Origin: Gryganskiella cystojenkinii
Taxonomy: Eukaryota; Mortierellomycota; Mortierellomycetes; Mortierellales; Mortierellaceae
Length of the DNA stretch: 30,260 nucleotides
Reading direction: 5' to 3'
Assembly (NCBI GenBank): GCA_015852425.1
Contig: JAAAIG010000467.1
Location: 1-30,260 of the forward strand
Made by a program: the position numbers and the translations under genes
Part shown: piece by piece, positions 9,623-18,927 of the stretch
Numbering within the stretch: the first letter of the stretch is position 1
How the letters are laid out: each line of letters starts with the position of its first letter
The notes under the pieces: generated by a model
What the model was told of the DNA's origin: nothing
Database searches by the model: none
The model's input: the letters and a program-made list of their open reading frames with translations, nothing else

Positions 9623-10950
9623 TCAGAAGAAAGTAGTTTCGGACACGATCCTGAATCCTACTAAAGTTTTCAGGGCGGGTGCCTCGACTGCTGCTGGCTG
9701 AGCTCCGCCGCGCCTCTGATGGGGGAAAACCGTGTCCAGATAGGATCGCAAGGAATGACAACAGGAGTTAGAACATACAGGTAACTCGTATAATGGGTCA
9801 TCATAATAAGTACGCGCATACATTTTAATTATCTTGCCAATGCGCGTGGGTGTTAGGTAAGTGCGTGCAGTACGCTTCGAGGAAGGGTACTTGCGCTTCT
9901 TGGTATCGATCGACTCATTGTCTTGTGCTCTGTTAGCGTCCCAAAGTGCACTCGTTTTAGTTAACGCGGTCAACACCTCACCAACGGCGTCCTCGCCATC
10001 CCAGTAACGCGCCAGCTTGCGACCATCCTGATAACTCGACTCGTTTTTTGGGCTACCTTTGAATTTTTTTATAGCCCGGTTCTCGATGCACTCCAAAGGA
10101 TCGAATTTGAGGCGCAAGGAAGTATCTCCAGAGTCCCATCCAGCGCCGCCTCGAACTTGCTGTCTGAAAGAACAAGCGTAAACTCTCCCCTCAACGTCAA
10201 ATCTGTGATCCTGTCCTTTGTCAGCGAGTAGTCGCTTGAACCTTGGTGTTCTATGATCGGTCGTTCTCTTGCCCTTGATCATTTCTTTCTTTGTAGCAAC
10301 CGTCGGCTGCTCTTAACTGCGTTTCAGACTCGCTTTCGTCTTTGTCTTTGTTGCTGATCAACTGGCAAGTCTGACTTCTCTTTTTTCTGAGCACTTTTTC
10401 ATTTCCTTACATCTCCTTACATCTGCTGGAACAGTCGCCTCAGCTTTTTGTCTTTCATGCCATTGAGAGCTTCAGTCGCATTCTCAATCTCTCTGTTTGT
10501 CCGATGCTAAAAACAAACAATATTAGTATGTACAGTAATGTGAATATAAATGTTCATGGCAATTGTTGTTCCGAACGATTTAAAGTGCAATCTTACATTA
10601 ATTGAATGAATAAAGGGTGTATCTTCGATGTCGATCGCATCCACTTTCTTCGTGAGAAAGTCTCATAATTTCTTGAGACACTGCTTATTGAAGACTTTTG
10701 TCATCCTGGCGGTGGACTTTAAGGCGCGAATGTGCTAGCAATCATCCTATTAAAAGTAAGGAACTGTGGCGTCATTGTCACGAAGTAGCTTCATAAAATC
10801 ATACGTTCGTGAACTGTCACAGAGTACCCAAGACTGCATTATATCGGCTGGCTCTGACTTTCTCGACTCTTTTGCTCGAAAGCCTTGATCGCTAACTCCT
10901 TGTAGTCATCAACCATGCATGGCACGCAACGACCATCCAGGACTCACTGC
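9623..10950 (-). pseudogene. Unrecognised multi-exon pseudogene, possibly transposon-derived
   Basis: Reading leftward from about 10,943, a frame gives G-R-C-V-P-C-M-V-D-D-Y-K-E-L-A and later I-R-A-L-K-S-T-A-R-M-T-K-V-F. It crosses an in-phase intron (10507-10596) into H-R-T-N-R-E-I-E-N-A-T and reaches a second donor at 10420. Downstream, a 219-residue open frame (10282 to 9623) contains K-Y-P-S-S-K-R-T-A-R-T-Y-L-T and a Cys/His-bearing tail (L-P-V-C-S-N-S-C-C-H-S). Lesions: a TGA (10673-10675) where the frame implies Trp (K-K-L-*-D-F-L), a cluster of three stops near 10,740, and a frame change near 10,290. I could not match it to a named family. The Cys/His pairs and lysine-rich stretches are compatible with a transposase, but that is weak. 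The 219-residue part could be a separate gene. Confidence 0.4.
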
Positions 10951-11134
10951 ACAATTGACGTGATATTGGTAAAAAAACAAAACAGAACAAATTATGAGGT
11001 TCAATATACAGTACAAGACTACCGCAATGTTATGGATATGAACTAGCAAGGGCTGCCTACCAGAACGCAATCTCAGTGCTTCACAGAGGTCAGTTATTTC
11101 CTATCCCAAGTCCGTGGCTGGCTGGATATAAGAT

Positions 11135-11633
11135 TTCTCTTGATCACATATTTCCAGGTCATAGCGAGCGAGGTTCCCTCCAAAAAAGCCTCCTTAGCAC
11201 CAGATGTGGTGGGCAGTTACGCCATAGAGGCGGCAGCCTTTCTAGCTATGGAGACCTCGTGCATCGGCTTGACTTGGCAAAACAGCCTACAAATCCTATG
11301 GGATAAAAGGAAAACAAGGACCGTTATTTAAGGAATTGTTTTCGCTAGAGCCAGTCCTTCATAGGATAATCACTTCACATGCCTGCTACATCGCCCATGA
11401 TGACAGAAGCATCTTTGAACACAAAGGTTACATGTGCTTCTTGTAGACATCTGTCTAGACGGATATTCTTGCGACAATGGAGGGCAATATCCTCGCTCGA
11501 GATGTCTGCACGCTTCAACTCCACATTAGAGAGCTGGATGCCCTTGTGTATGAAAATCAAGTCAACCATATCAGAGGCGTGGAATCCAGAACGTAGCTCG
11601 CTCCTACTCGTTTGACCGGGAGACGATCTGAAC
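11135..11633 (-). pseudogene. Pseudogene B: 5'-truncated copy of the PD-(D/E)XK-like family
   Basis: On the minus strand the frame reads D-M-V-D-L-I-F-I-H-K-G-I-Q-L (Asp 11561-11563), then N-V-E-L-K-R (Glu 11519-11521), then H-C-R-K-N-I-R-L-D-R-C-L-Q-E-A-H, and ends the exon in I-M-G-D-V-A-G. After an intron to about 11,300 it resumes F-V-G-C-F and, one base out of frame, Q-V-K-P-M-H-E-V-S-I-A. A TAA (11217-11219) then interrupts before L-P-T-T. This is the same domain as in A, C and P1, and it is the copy that best keeps the Asp...Glu-x-Lys core. Nothing upstream of the domain is present, and it lies directly downstream of A in the same orientation, as expected of a decayed tandem copy. Confidence 0.6.
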
Positions 11634-11711
11634 GATAGTGTATAAGGCAGTGTCTTCCTCGGATTGAGACAATAAAGTTCACACCTGCTTCTTAAGTAGC
11701 CGAAACTGGGG

Positions 11712-13026
11712 TCATCTGCTGTTAGTGCCGCTAGAGCTGCTGGTGACGGGATGGGCCGCTGTCAATAGATCCTTCTGGAGGGATTTAACGATCTGGTAGC
11801 AAATCAAGCTCGTATGCAGTGGCGAAAGGCGTAACCGTCTTTCGACCATCTTGGAAATGAAGAGCCGCCTGCCAAGCAAAGCGACAGTGTTAATGATGCT
11901 GGACAACAGAAAGCTACAGACAGGAAAGATAGAAATCAAGGAATTTGAGTGGCCACCATACACTAACACAACGTCCGTTTCCAAACAATCTGACTCACAA
12001 CACCACCCCTTGCCAGCAATAGAGCCTGACTGACGAAGTTCCTTGAGTGCTGCTAAGTACATTTCCCGCTGAACACCAGAGAGATCTGTCGTGCCAATCA
12101 AGCAGGCGTTCAGTCGAATGTTCTTGCATCTCTGGACTTGAAGCTACGTCGATCCTGCATCCGATGCTTTGGCCTCCCAACAATACAGCTTGACTGGCTT
12201 CTTCTCGCCCAGCAACTGGAAGAACAGATCGATTTTGCGGCCACGAGCTGAATGGAGGTTCGGTCACGAGAAAACGCGCCTTCGACCCGTCTGTGGTCAG
12301 ATGGTACCTCGACCGACGATAGCTATCATTGAATGAAGGGATGAATGAACATGGCTCCTACTGGTCGAGTATGGAAAACATAATCACCCGCCATATGAAG
12401 AGGGGGAGAGCATCACTTACAGAATGTGGACAAGTGAGCATACCGTGCTCTTGAGCTAGTTGGTTGATATTCTTGTGAGCATTCTGTAAGATGAACTCGC
12501 GCCTGTCCATGCAAAGGTCAGCCAACAAGGCCTAGCATGCCCACTTCTTTGGTGACCCCTCGCCATTAAACTTTGGGCAGCCAAGTTGTAAAGACAGAGA
12601 TTTATCTTTCAGTCTGTCCGTTTGCGTCCCGAAAGACAGAGGTGGAAGATCCCGTCGCGAAGAATTGGTCTGCGATCTTTTTGATGTCGGCCTCGAGATC
12701 ACCTGCTGAAAAGACACATGAAGCAATTAGGAACGCGTGTTAATTACAAGTATAGTCAATCAGAAAAAAGAAATGGTCGATTACAAGTATAGTCAATCAG
12801 AAAAAAGAAATGGTCGACTGCCAAAGGAACAAGACGCGGTGCCGACGACGCTTACCCGACAACAGAGTGGCGAGGATGAGGTGAGCGTTGGTCGGGGAGT
12901 AGAGGCTCGAGAATAGATTGGCGAATGGACTAGGTCGGAGTCATGGAACGAGGAAATAAAGTTGGAGTAATGAACGGGCCATTTGAAAGGCGTGATTAGA
13001 CAGTGAGCGTCTCCATTCCCTGGCAT
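11712..13026 (-). pseudogene. Pseudogene A: multi-exon copy of the PD-(D/E)XK-like family
   Basis: Three consecutive exons are visible on the minus strand: about 13,010-12,856 (F-S-S-L-Y-S-P-T-N-A-H-L-I-L), 12,702-12,421 (G-D-L-E-A-D-I-K-K-I-A-D-Q-F) and 12,357 downward. Introns are 12,703-12,855 (phase 1, frame kept) and 12,358-12,420. The third exon holds G-R-K-I-D-L-F-F (Asp 12228-12230), C-W-E-A-K-A (Glu 12174-12176) and R-C-K-N-I-R-L-N-A-C-L. These correspond in order and spacing to P1, B and C. Lesions: TGA 12941-12943, TAG 12532-12534, TAG 12144-12146, and frame changes near 12,610 and 12,245. The 3' limit is uncertain; a later segment (about 11,870-11,770) reads A-L-H-F-Q-D-G-R-K-T-V-T-P-F. 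Its role in life is unknown. A nuclease-like domain is inferred only from the D...ExK pattern. Confidence 0.6.
12744..12817. repeat. Perfect 37-bp tandem duplication
   Basis: The 37-base unit starting TTACAAGTAT and ending ATGGTCGA occurs twice head to tail (12744-12780 and 12781-12817) with no mismatch. It lies wholly inside the first visible intron of pseudogene A. Perfect identity means the duplication is recent relative to the decay of the surrounding exons. Confidence 0.95.
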
Positions 13027-13831
13027 GTGGTCAGAGACCTCTTTTGGGCTGCAAAATGTGTCACGTTGTAATTACTCAAGAAACTCATCTCTTTCGCAAC
13101 CTTCTTTCTTCCTCTCACAATTGCTTTTTTTTTCATCGTCTTATACCATTACTTCCTTCCACACAGCTCGTCCCCTACATTTGATTTCACCACGCACGCA
13201 ATCGAGTTCAGAAAGCATGTAACAACATCAAGTGAGAGGAGGTGCAGAAAACACGAGTACATGTTTTTGCGAATGACGCGGTCTCCCGCGTCTTGGTGCT
13301 GGAGTAAACCTTGTGGAGGGGAAATTGCACTGTCTGCGGGCTTTGTGATTGTGATGTTGTACCACGGTTCTTGGGTTGACTGGTCTTCCCGTAGCCTTAA
13401 CTCTCTCGTCAATGACAAGAGAGGGTCTTGGTGGTGAGACGTGGTGCCCGACAGGGTTCCTTCCGGGTTAAAGAAGCAGCCCTCCTCTTTTCGCGTACTT
13501 TTTTTTTTCATCATTGAGTCTAGCTAGACACGGCTCTCCGCGTCATTGGTCATGGTGCTGGGACAACCTTGTGATCTCGTTATCGATTAACTATTATTGC
13601 TTTATTACTAACCTCTCCCTCTTTCTCTCTTTCTATCACACAAACACACTCGCACCACACGCCATATGCACCCTGTCTCGCGCGCGCGTCAGTATTTTCT
13701 CATACACATGCATGCTACAGTAACCTTCCGTCAATCCCACGCCTCCATTTTTGCACAACTTATCCCTATCCTGCTCTTTCACAGCCGCTGTCAATCGCTG
13801 TCCACCGCTCCGTCTCTATCATAAAGGCAAC
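13027..13831. promoter_or_regulatory. Intergenic region between divergent pseudogenes A and C with duplicated promoter-like modules
   Basis: No convincing protein is seen. The plus strand has two C+T-rich tracts (about 13,075-13,165 and 13,600-13,830). Between them lies a diverged repeat of about 45 bp. Its first copy starts with the hairpin GACGCGG-TCTC-CCGCGTC (13275-13292); its second starts GACACGG-CTCT-CCGCGTC (13527-13544). Both continue with TTGGT..GCTGG..AA..CCTTGTG. The second tract ends in AAAGGCAAC directly before the ATG at 13832, a good start context, so this probably drove gene C. Confidence 0.45.
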
Positions 13832-15434
13832 ATGTCAAGTAAGTTCCACTTCTACAACCACGCATTGCATCTCACATCATCAAAACACTCCGTTGGATAC
13901 AGACTCCTCCTTCCCTTTCCCTTTCACCATCCCCTCTTCTTCTGGTCAGGGTGCATGGGGTTGACCGACCTCCCAACGTGCTGACGTCTCTCCTTCGTGG
14001 GCTATGTCGGATACGAGATCACCTGCAGGCGCGTTGGATTCCTTCCATCGCCATGCAAGGTCTCGTTTTTGCGCTAGAGACCTTTGTGTGGCTGCACGTA
14101 TGTGGCTCGGAAACTTTCGAAGGCAATAGCGCAGCCGTCCCAAGCCTTGGCACACCCCTTTTTCTTTACCTTTTATGAATCTGATCGCACGGACCGAAAG
14201 GGTTGGATGATAGTCGAGAGAATGAAAAATTGCGATGAGGTTTCCAACAAGTTCTTGAAAGAGTCGAGCTGTGATCTTTTCCGTGAAACGTACACCATAA
14301 TGGCGAACAGGCTACACGACACACAATGGATGAGAGTTTCAAGGATAAAACTTGCTTCTTTGGAATTTCTGCTGGAGGTTAGTGGTTAGTGCACCCTGAA
14401 GGACTCCTATATTTGAGAACTGCTTTTGCCTGATCCTGTACCGACGATCTCCGGAGAAGATGACCAATCACTGTTGATTGATGAGGCTGAACGAGAGGAC
14501 GAGAGGTCCTTCTTTCACAAATTGAAAGCATTGACCATGAATGAGGCTATATGGGTTGTTTGACGTCTTTGTTCAAATCCTACTAGCGACTATGTGCCGT
14601 CGCACTACCTGTAAGTATCTCAGGCCAAATGTTACTTTTCTATGTTGTGCTATACAATTAATATTTCAGCTGCGAGGTGGTCAACTGCCCACCTTTTGAC
14701 CGACAACATCCGTCAGAAAACGACGCCCTCTTGATCTGGGTTCATGTTCTCGGTCTCGCGCGCAGTAAAGACCATATCACGCTGCAAACTGGGGAACGGA
14801 TGCTGGAAGCATCCAAGGTCCTGCGACAACAACAAGCAACTGAATTTGGCGATGTTTCAGACGCAGGACGCAAGGTCGATCTGGCGTTTGTATACAAGGA
14901 AATTGAACTTTCCAACATCAATTTCAAGAGGCCTGGCATCGGTGCGATGGACGTTACCATCCAATGCAGGAAAAACATCCAACTTGGTAGATGTCTTCAG
15001 GACAGCTCCGGGAGTACGGCGTGGAGGAACCGTCGGTGGTCATGGGAGACGTGGCCGGTACGTGCAGTAGAATCGTATCCCTACAGCTTGATAGTATCGT
15101 GCCAAGTCTTCACAGTCCCTTGTGAACTAATGTTCTCACTTCCTTTTCTCCTTGCATTGACAAAGACTTCGTTGGCGTCTTTTACCAGTTGACCAAGATG
15201 GACGAGGTGTGGATTGTGGGGGCAACGTCGCCTTCGACAATTCATCTTCTTACTACTGAAGGGGAGTTTCAGATGTTCCTTGAGTCGAGGAAATGGCCGG
15301 GACCGCAGACTAGACAAGAGGGGCAGAGTCCACGGAAACCAGGAGGCGACAAGCTTGATCTAGTGGCGTGGGATGTCGTCAATCCTTTTCACCTGTCCTC
15401 TTTGCCCACTAGCTTTCGTTTTCAGTCATTATGA
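13832..15434 (+). pseudogene. Pseudogene C: multi-exon copy of the PD-(D/E)XK-like family, the least decayed
   Basis: ATG 13832 (M-S) is followed at once by a donor (GTAAGT, 13839) and an intron ending at 13949. Later exons include about 14,165-14,380 (K-G-W-M-I-V-E-R-M-K), to 14,610, then 14,670-15,057 and 15,166-15,434. The fourth reads C-E-V-V-N-C, W-V-H-V-L-G-L, G-R-K-V-D-L (Asp 14878-14880), N-I-N-F-K-R (Asn 14920-14922 where relatives have Glu) and C-R-K-N-I-Q-L-G-R-C-L-Q. One missing base near 15,001 shifts frame before V-V-M-G-D-V-A. After the 15,058-15,165 intron it resumes D-F-V-G-V-F-Y-Q-L and runs to a TGA at 15,432. A TGA at 14,561-14,563 is another lesion. With the putative catalytic Glu replaced, this copy would be inactive even if translated. 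The true start is uncertain. Confidence 0.6.
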
Positions 15435-17133
15435 GAGGAGACGAGTATGATTGATGAAAGAAGTTCGGAGACAATTATGATTGATGGGGGGAAGGGGTGC
15501 TGGGTGTGCCGGGGAGACGCGACTCTAAAGCTTAAAGTAGTCACGAGAACGTGCGTGAATCGTCGCTCGTCTAGAGAAATGGCGAGAGGAAAAAATATTA
15601 ATATTTGTTTTGCTCCTTGGCCTTGTGCCTGCTGCCAAACCTATTTTGTCGCTCGGACCCAAGGATGAACAATTTTTGCTTTTTTTCTGTTTCCTCGTTA
15701 ATGATAATGTGTCGCTCTTTTTCTTTTTCTAACCGTCCATAGCTTTACTTTAGATATCCATTTTGTACCACAAGGACTGGGAACCATGGTACCCGTGTTG
15801 AGGACCACGGACGTAACAGTGATGATTACAGCAGTGTTAACCAAAGTACGGCCAAGACACTTCCTACTCAAGAGTCGAGGCTAATATGATGACGAACCGA
15901 GTACAAAAGGCTACGTAACTCGGAAGCAAAAGAGGTCTCCATCTGATGGCGAAGGCGGCAGTTAGCACGATGGGTCTGACCTGCGATACGCCTCTGGCAG
16001 AACATCGAGACGGGGTTTGATCTGGTTCTCAAGATGACCCTCGCACGGAGATCTTTGATTATTCATTAGCGAAGACGGGAGAAGATCTCTTTTTATTAGT
16101 CTTCGTTTTTTAATCCTAACACCGTGGTGTCGTTTGTTGTGCGGGCACGCACTTTTTGCTTGTCACTCGTGCAGACACTGGTTGTGGAATTGAACCGTCG
16201 CTGACATCTTGGGGCAGTGGTGTGGCAGAGTCCTTGGTTGATCCCTTAGATTCTGCTTGTGGCGTTGTCACCAAGGGCAGGACAGCATCTTCGATCGAGT
16301 TTCGATTAAGTCTTTTTTGACTTGGAGAACTATACGGCTTGTTTTTCGTCTTCCCCTGCCTCTTTTGTAGTCCCCGCCGTTGTTGTTTTATCGCTACCAG
16401 AGATCTTAACTCCGATCTACATTCCAAAGAAAGAAATGAAAGAAACGAAGGTCGCAAAGTCTTAAAGTCCTATGAAATGTTAACATTCAATAACGTAACT
16501 CTGCCCGTCAGCCTGCAATAGTGTGCCATAACGTTTCGTTCTGTAGCAGGTTGTTTTAGCAGTGGTTTTAGTTCCTTTGTAGATGACACAACGGCCAAAA
16601 AAAAGGGGTTTGATCGATCCTTTTTGATTCACGATCAAAAGGCGTGCACTACGTTCGCTTGCTATTAATTCGGGATCATCAATGCTGGCGATACACCCAG
16701 CTCGGGTCCCCGCTCGGGCCAAAACACGCACCCGCCGAGGCGACCCGAAAGTCGAAGCTCCTGTGCATGGCCTTGGCATTCACGATGGTATCTTCTCGCA
16801 ACGGAAACTGTTGATGATTTCGCCGATATCGTTTTTATTATAACGTTGGTCGACATCCGTTAATCCTTACACCAAACGCAGAGTGATCGCCCTATCCTTG
16901 TGTCCAGCACCATTTCCTTCCACATTTACAGCCCAGGTAGAAACGCCACTATCGGTCAACACTGATATCGAAAAAGAATAAGATCTGCACCCCTGCCCAG
17001 ATTGGTACCTCACCTTGATCGGCAACGATTTGAGTGTAGCAATAGATCTCGTCATTGCCCCATCATTTCGACAATTTTGATCATGGATCAAAGTGATGGT
17101 CGTAGAATGATGTAAATGCTCCATGAAAGCTGA
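15435..17133. other. Long stretch with no supported gene
   Basis: Bases 15,435-16,100 look like 3' flank and spacer: several AT-rich tracts and no frame with protein-like composition. A minus-strand open frame of 113 codons (16,457-16,116) and another of 99 codons (16,779-16,480) exist. Their composition (many Ser, Arg and Lys, no recognisable motif) does not convince me. A small inverted repeat (CCTTTTTGAT-TCAC-GATCAAAAGG) lies at about 16,618-16,641. The stretch 16,690-16,760 is unusually GC-rich for this window. Confidence 0.4.
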
Positions 17134-17187
17134 CCGAGACGAAAACCTCCGCAGGTTCAGGGACGACCTGCATGCCAAACCCTCGAT

Positions 17188-17657
17188 TTGCCTCGATTCG
17201 ATCAGCCCTCAGATGGTGACAATCTCGATGCTCCAATCATCTTTCATCCACGATGCAAAGATTCTCCTTCTCTTCCTGTAACGAAGCTTGAATCCTGGAT
17301 AAAGCCATTCCTCACTTTTGATCATCCATTCATTGATGTCCTGAATCAAATGTCGGCAAGTAAAACAGCAGAGATCAAACCAACAAGAAGCTCAATGGCC
17401 GATTGTTCATCGATCAATGATCCTGCGGTCGAATCGGTTTGATCAAAAGTCTCCTCCTCCTGTAATGCCGCCGGTCGAAGACCAAAGCAAACACTCAATA
17501 GACAGAATGCTCGACCGACCTCCATCTACCCTCCGATCAAGACTCATCATGACGAATCCGACAGAAACTGTAACGAAGATAGCAACGACGAGGACGAGGA
17601 CAACGACGAGGACAACGACGAGGACAACGACGGCAAAGGGGGAGAAAATCGGGCATA
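17188..17657 (+). pseudogene. Hypothetical acidic-tailed ORF interrupted by one TGA
   Basis: A plus-strand frame is open from about 17,134 with no ATG near its start. It reads P-R-F-D-Q-P-S-D-G-D-N-L-D, F-L-T-F-D-H-P-F-I-D-V and I-K-P-T-R-S-S-M-A-D, to a TGA at 17,440-17,442. The same frame continues for about 70 codons (S-K-V-S-S-S-C-N-A-A-G-R-R-P-K) into an acidic tail of D-N-D-E repeats and ends in a TAG at about 17,657. The acidic tail comes from a 12-bp tandem repeat (17,585-17,632). One nonsense codon in an otherwise continuous frame suggests a pseudogene, but an unseen intron or chance is possible. No family recognised. Confidence 0.3.
17585..17632. repeat. 12-bp tandem repeat (ACGACGAGGACA type)
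   Basis: About four units of a 12-base motif (ACAACGACGAGG in one register) lie head to tail. In one frame they encode D-E-D-N repeats, in another R-T-T-T repeats. This is a coding-type minisatellite of low complexity. Confidence 0.8.
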
Positions 17658-18024
17658 GGTTCTCCTTGCCCTTGCCTTTAGACCTCCTGGAATGAGATGT
17701 TTATCCTGCTTAAAGAGACAACCTCCAATCTTGACACAACCACGGACCTGAGTAGCCTCTGTTCCTGAACTGATGACAATCCTCCTCCAGTCCTGAGAGC
17801 GTTCCTGTTACTGACAGCATCCTGCAAGCATCCCTTGAGATATCAGTCTTCAGAAGTTGTGATTTGCGACTGGCGCAGGCTCGTCTTCATCTCGCCTTGT
17901 TTATATGAGGAAAGTTTTTGGGATTGTTTTTTCATTGTCCTTTATTCAATAAAAGAAAAAGACTCCCATTGAACCAACAAGATTCGGATTGTTTTGAGAA
18001 AAGAGAAAGAGTCTTGAAAGACGC
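17658..18024. other. Intergenic spacer, 3' side of RPL22
   Basis: No coding frame is supported. The AATAAA-like word at about 17,947 (plus-strand TTCAATAAAAG) and A/T-rich flanks may belong to 3' ends, but the RPL22 transcript runs on the minus strand and its polyadenylation site cannot be fixed by eye. Confidence 0.35.
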
Positions 18025-18749
18025 TTATTCCTCATCCTCCTCCTCATCCTGGTTGGCAATGTTGAAGTAACGGAGCTCATAGGTACCCTTGTCCGAGGCA
18101 ATGACACGGAGCCAGTCACGGAGCTGGTGCTTCTTGAGGAACTTCTTGGTGAGGTACTTGAGGTAACGCTTGGAGAACTCCTGGTTGGCGGTGACGGTGA
18201 TCTTGGCGTCATCGGCACGAACAATGGTCACCTTATCGGCGAGACCACCGGTGCGACCCTCGATCTTGATGCGATCGTGAAGGAACTTCTCCTGTTATCC
18301 GTGAAAGACATATCCCAAGCGAGAGGAAAGAAAAGAGAGAACAGTATGTGTGAGTTGCCAGTTGTTTCCGAGTAAGAGTTTCCCAACAAGCGAATTCAAG
18401 CGTGATTCCTTACGAAAGCAGCGGCATCAAAGATCTTGTCACCGGCGGGACCGGAGCAGTCAATGGTGAACTTGTGGGAGACCTTCTTGTTAGCCTTCTA
18501 TTAGGTTGAATAAATGAAAGAGATATCTTTGTCAACACTTGCATTGTTATAAATTCATGAAAATGTTGAATGTCGAATCCCAAAATGTCAAATTGTCCAT
18601 GATGGATGATGTTGAATGATGATTGTTAAGAGATGTTATCCATGAGAGTAGCATCGCTATCATCATGTTGATCCTGTTTGCTGACTCCAGATCTTGTCCC
18701 AAGTCCTTGTTCTATTTGGAAATATCGGGTCACTCACGGTGGGTGCCAT
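18025..18749 (-). CDS. RPL22: 60S ribosomal protein L22 (eL22), 3 exons, 120 aa
   Basis: Exons on the minus strand are 18,738-18,749 (M-A-P-T only), 18,414-18,497 and 18,025-18,291; introns are 240 and 122 bp, both phase 0. The protein contains [12 protein letters not shown], the eL22 start block, then [23 protein letters not shown], and [13 protein letters not shown], and ends in an acidic D-E-E-E-D-E-E tail. Length and order match eukaryotic eL22, a component of the large cytosolic ribosomal subunit near the exit tunnel. A tiny first exon followed by a long first intron is common in fungal ribosomal protein genes and often carries regulatory signals. The upstream side is short, about 180 bp from the CorA stop. 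Confidence 0.97.
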
Positions 18750-18927
18750 TTCTTGAAATTCGGGGAAGTAAGAGAGAGATCCCAACCAAACACGGAGCGC
18801 GGTCACTTTTATTTTGGCGGATTGAATTTTTTTTTTTTTCAAATTTTTGAATCTATTTACCCTTAAGCGCTCCAACACGTGTATCGTCTCACTTTTGAAT
18901 TTGGTGGCGTTGGTATCGGTTTTTAAT
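18750..18927. promoter_or_regulatory. RPL22 promoter squeezed against the CorA 3' end
   Basis: Only 178 bp separate the RPL22 start from the CorA stop codon. On the RPL22 strand it contains an A-run (opposite the T run at about 18,827-18,839) and no C+T tract like those of the other genes. The RPL22 promoter must therefore lie here, or overlap the CorA 3' UTR. Confidence 0.5.

Noticed and set aside
13149..13514. Minus-strand open frame of 121 codons
   Set aside because: It covers promoter-like C+T tracts and the hairpin repeat, starts in a poly-Lys stretch from a T run, and has no protein-like features.
16116..16779. Two minus-strand open frames (113 and 99 codons)
   Set aside because: Composition is low-complexity or unremarkable, there are no motifs, splice context or promoter-like sequence; chance cannot be excluded.
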